Origin: Sulfurovum sp.
GTDB taxonomy: Bacteria > Campylobacterota > Campylobacteria > Campylobacterales > Sulfurovaceae
DNA length: 24,750 nt
NCBI GenBank assembly: GCA_020726085.1
Contig: DYTG01000010.1
Location: 1-24,750 of the forward strand
Reading direction: 5' to 3'
The position numbers and the translations under genes were made by a program. The notes under the pieces were generated by a model, which worked only from the letters and a program-made list of their open reading frames with translations, was not told the origin of the DNA and did not search any database. This document shows positions 22,916 through 24,750 of the stretch, one piece after another. Position 1 is the first letter of the stretch; each line of letters starts with the position of its first letter.

Positions 22916-23359
22916 TCAATCTTTTTGAATCAAAAATTGAGCAAAGGCTTGAATTGCTTTGGACTTTTGCTCAAAAAGTTTACTTTTAGAATCTATGGCT
23001 TTGCCATTATCTATCCACTCCACCATTTGATGATGAATAAAATAGAGTTTTTGCACTTGTGTAGGTTGATTGTGTGTAAGTGCGACAAAAAAGAGTTCTT
23101 GATTGGCGAAATAGTAGCTATCTTTGCGTTGTTCTTTGGTATTTGTCATGCTCACCTCAATCAAACGCACCACTCCTTTGGCATCGCTGTAACGGAGGGT
23201 TTGAATATGGGCTTGTGGCGTTGAGGTGTGTTGCCAGACAGTGTGGTAGCCTTTAAGTTTACGTTCGATATCCGCCAACTCTCTATCAATATCACTTGCA
23301 CAATCAATTTTTGCCAAAGCAACCAGAGGTATCAAAGAGAACCAAATGAGGGATTTCAT
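22916..23359 (-). CDS. Small exported protein of unknown function
   Basis: From the ATG at 23357-23359 this is a 147-residue protein with a clear signal peptide (MKSLIWFSLIPLVALA) and a mature form with one early Cys. The body has a charged helix (DIDRELADIERKLKGY), then alternating strands (AHIQTLRYSD, then VVRLIEVSMTN), then YYFANQELFFVAL and LYFIHHQMVEWIDNGK. It ends with a Lys/Gln-rich helix. I recognise no family. A GTG four codons earlier (23371) also opens the frame, but the signal-peptide start fits better. It follows the aroE stop by 11 bases and is probably co-transcribed with it. It is periplasmic by prediction. Confidence 0.6.
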   Translation of the reverse strand: MKSLIWFSLIPLVALAKIDCASDIDRELADIERKLKGYHTVWQHTSTPQAHIQTLRYSDAKGVVRLIEVSMTNTKEQRKDSYYFANQELFFVALTHNQPTQVQKLYFIHHQMVEWIDNGKAIDSKSKLFEQKSKAIQAFAQFLIQKD

Positions 23360-23370
23360 CGCTTTATCCA

Positions 23371-24162
23371 CTAAATAAACGCCCGTTTCATATACTTTTC
23401 AATCTCTTCAAAAGTGTAACGCCCCTGTGTAAACTTCTCAAACGCCAATACGCCTTGATAGAGCAACATATCACTACCATCTTTTGTCGGTAGGTTGTAG
23501 TTTTGGGAGAGTTGCAAAAAGGGGGTTGCTTTGCCATAAATAATATCAATTGAGGCTTTGGCGTTGGATAGTAGCTCGACAAGCATCGTTTTGGGCGTAG
23601 GAAGTGCATTATCCTCTAGCCCCGCACTTGTGGAATTGACAATCAAATCGTAAGGCGTTGCTTCAAAATCTTCAAAGGTATACGTTACAAATCCGCTCTC
23701 TTTGAAGCTCTCTAGTCGTGCGTGGCTGCGATTGAGTATCGTTACATCGTAGTTGGCTTCTCGCAAAATCACACTAATCGCCTTAGCACTTCCACCTGCT
23801 CCCAATATCAAGATGGTTTGAATATCTTTTTCAAACTTTTGCAACGCCTTCAAAAAGCCCAAAGCATCGGTATTGTAGCCGTGCAACTTATCACCTTTGC
23901 GTACGATGGTATTTACTGCCCCCACGCTCCTAGCAAAGCTATCGACCTCATCACAAGCCCTCAAAGCATCCTCTTTGTGCGGCACCGTTACATTAGCTCC
24001 CATTAAACCCTGCTCAAAAAACACCTCTCGCAGTTTCGTGCCATCTTCAAGCAGTGTACGAGTATAAAGAGCCTCTTCTCTAAGCCCCAAAAATGCCAAA
24101 TTGTGCATACAAGGCGACTTGGAGTGCGATACAGGGTTGCCAAATAGTGTGTAGTTTTTCAT
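23371..24162 (-). CDS. aroE: Shikimate dehydrogenase
   Basis: This 263-residue NADPH-dependent enzyme reduces 3-dehydroshikimate in aromatic amino-acid synthesis. The shikimate site is GNPVSHSKSP (about 8-17) and NVTVPHKEDAL with the catalytic Lys at about 63. YNTDALGF holds the catalytic Asp at about 99. The NADP site is ILGAGGSAKA (about 119-128) and LNRSHAR. GSDMLLYQG near the C-terminus is also conserved. Two ATG codons stand in tandem; AGGAG lies five bases before the second, which is chosen. The small exported-protein gene follows. Confidence 0.95.
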   Translation of the reverse strand: MKNYTLFGNPVSHSKSPCMHNLAFLGLREEALYTRTLLEDGTKLREVFFEQGLMGANVTVPHKEDALRACDEVDSFARSVGAVNTIVRKGDKLHGYNTDALGFLKALQKFEKDIQTILILGAGGSAKAISVILREANYDVTILNRSHARLESFKESGFVTYTFEDFEATPYDLIVNSTSAGLEDNALPTPKTMLVELLSNAKASIDIIYGKATPFLQLSQNYNLPTKDGSDMLLYQGVLAFEKFTQGRYTFEEIEKYMKRAFI

Positions 24163-24220
24163 CATTGCTCCTCATCTAATTTGCAAGTGTTGTAAATTGA
24201 TATTTTGCTCAAAATGTTTT

Positions 24221-24750
24221 TTAGCAATCTTCATTTGTGATACTTATTATTTTGTCTGCTAAATTTGAAAATAGCTCTTTCAATTGTTCAATTTTTTCTT
24301 TTGAACTTGACCAAACTGCTCCACTTTGTTGAAGTTGTGCTTGTGTTAAGGCAAAAATAGGGCTTAGGTGTTCTTGAGAATAGGCAATCAGGGTGTTAAA
24401 ATCTGAAATTTCTGCCAAAAAATACGTCTCATTAGCGTAACACTCCATATCTAATAACATATCTGATTTTTTCAACTTAGGGATTAATTGAGAATTGGTG
24501 CAATCGTTTACCTTATTAAACCATTCATTGAAGCCTTTTGTAGGTTTCTTATCTCGAATATTAAACTTTTGAATAATATTCCCCAAATATTTTGGTGTTT
24601 TTTTAGGAAATTTATATTCGGCATTTTGTAAAACTTCATTATTTTGCAATCTCAACGATTGATTGTACCATTTTGGCAAAACATTGGAGAGTGATTCAAG
24701 TGCCATAACTGAAAAATAGTCGGGAGAGGTAGGAATAATAAAATAATCAC
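24221..24750 (-). CDS. ParA-like ATPase, C-terminal part (5' end beyond the window)
   Basis: The frame is open to the right edge, so the ATG at 24706 is not the true start. Upstream of it in frame the bases encode DYFIIPTSPDYFSVMALESL, the typical ParA/MinD stretch after the Walker B and switch II region. The remainder (LPKWYNQSLRLQ, then GNIIQKFNIRDKKPTKGFNE, then YFLAEISDFNTLIAYSQ and ending ADKIISITNEDC) fits the C-terminus of a stand-alone ParA-like AAA protein. The Walker A part is outside the window. No ParB partner is visible in the window. It is more AT-rich than aroE. Role could be partition of a replicon or cargo positioning. Confidence 0.65.
   Translation of the reverse strand, partial: DYFIIPTSPDYFSVMALESLSNVLPKWYNQSLRLQNNEVLQNAEYKFPKKTPKYLGNIIQKFNIRDKKPTKGFNEWFNKVNDCTNSQLIPKLKKSDMLLDMECYANETYFLAEISDFNTLIAYSQEHLSPIFALTQAQLQQSGAVWSSSKEKIEQLKELFSNLADKIISITNEDC

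Noticed and set aside
24221..24706. A complete 161-residue gene starting at the ATG at 24706
   Set aside because: The frame stays open to the window edge and the upstream residues match ParA-like proteins, so the ATG is an internal Met.
1..24750. CRISPR arrays, rRNA or tRNA genes, insertion sequences
   Set aside because: I found no regularly spaced repeats, no cloverleaf or rRNA-like segments and no transposase reading frame by eye; a covariance-model search would be needed to exclude small RNAs.

Overview
The window most likely comes from a member of the Campylobacterota (epsilonproteobacteria), probably a free-living type rather than a host-adapted Campylobacter or Helicobacter. The evidence is an STT3-type PglB oligosaccharyltransferase with a PglF dehydratase, the gene order rplY-pth-lptG (which I remember from Campylobacter jejuni), the long DapD form, short ExbB/ExbD proteins, a MutS2 with an Smr tail, and overall AT richness. 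A pilus retraction ATPase and a transaldolase suggest an environmental relative. No rRNA, tRNA, insertion sequence or CRISPR array was recognised.

Left part (1-5100). A RelE/ParE-type toxin-antitoxin pair (minus) is followed by a TMEM43-family membrane protein (plus) and a convergent Aat/GNAT-like protein (minus). Next come a broken Fur-family gene, a TPR membrane protein and a CAP-domain lipoprotein (both plus). After these lies a decayed stretch: a GAF-hemerythrin chimera with a frameshift, and a Sel1-repeat remnant with an in-frame stop.

Centre (5110-10247, all minus). dapD has its own good promoter and is coupled to a small winged-helix-like protein. Upstream lies a bacteriohemerythrin with two in-frame amber codons, then exbB-exbD, then mutS2.

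Accessory cassette (10260-13605, minus). Three tightly packed, AT-rich genes sit between pglF and mutS2, four and twelve bases from their neighbours. They encode an EVE-DUF262 fusion, an SMC/ABC-like ATPase with a DUF3696-type tail, and a protein ending in a phospholipase-D/MIT_C-like HDR motif. This looks like an anti-phage or modified-DNA restriction module and is the most interesting part of the window.

Right part (13610-24750). pglB and pglF (protein N-glycosylation) follow lptG, pth and rplY in one long minus-strand run, preceded by tal-pilT. Then come a DUF3365 haem protein (plus), a small exported protein coupled to aroE, and the C-terminal part of a ParA-like ATPase that runs off the right edge.

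The minus-strand genes from rplY to exbD are closely spaced and may be read largely as one long unit with internal promoters. In that case the defence-like cassette would be transcribed by read-through from the glycosylation genes. Four broken genes lie within about 4.3 kb (2791-7050), so that segment is a local zone of gene decay.
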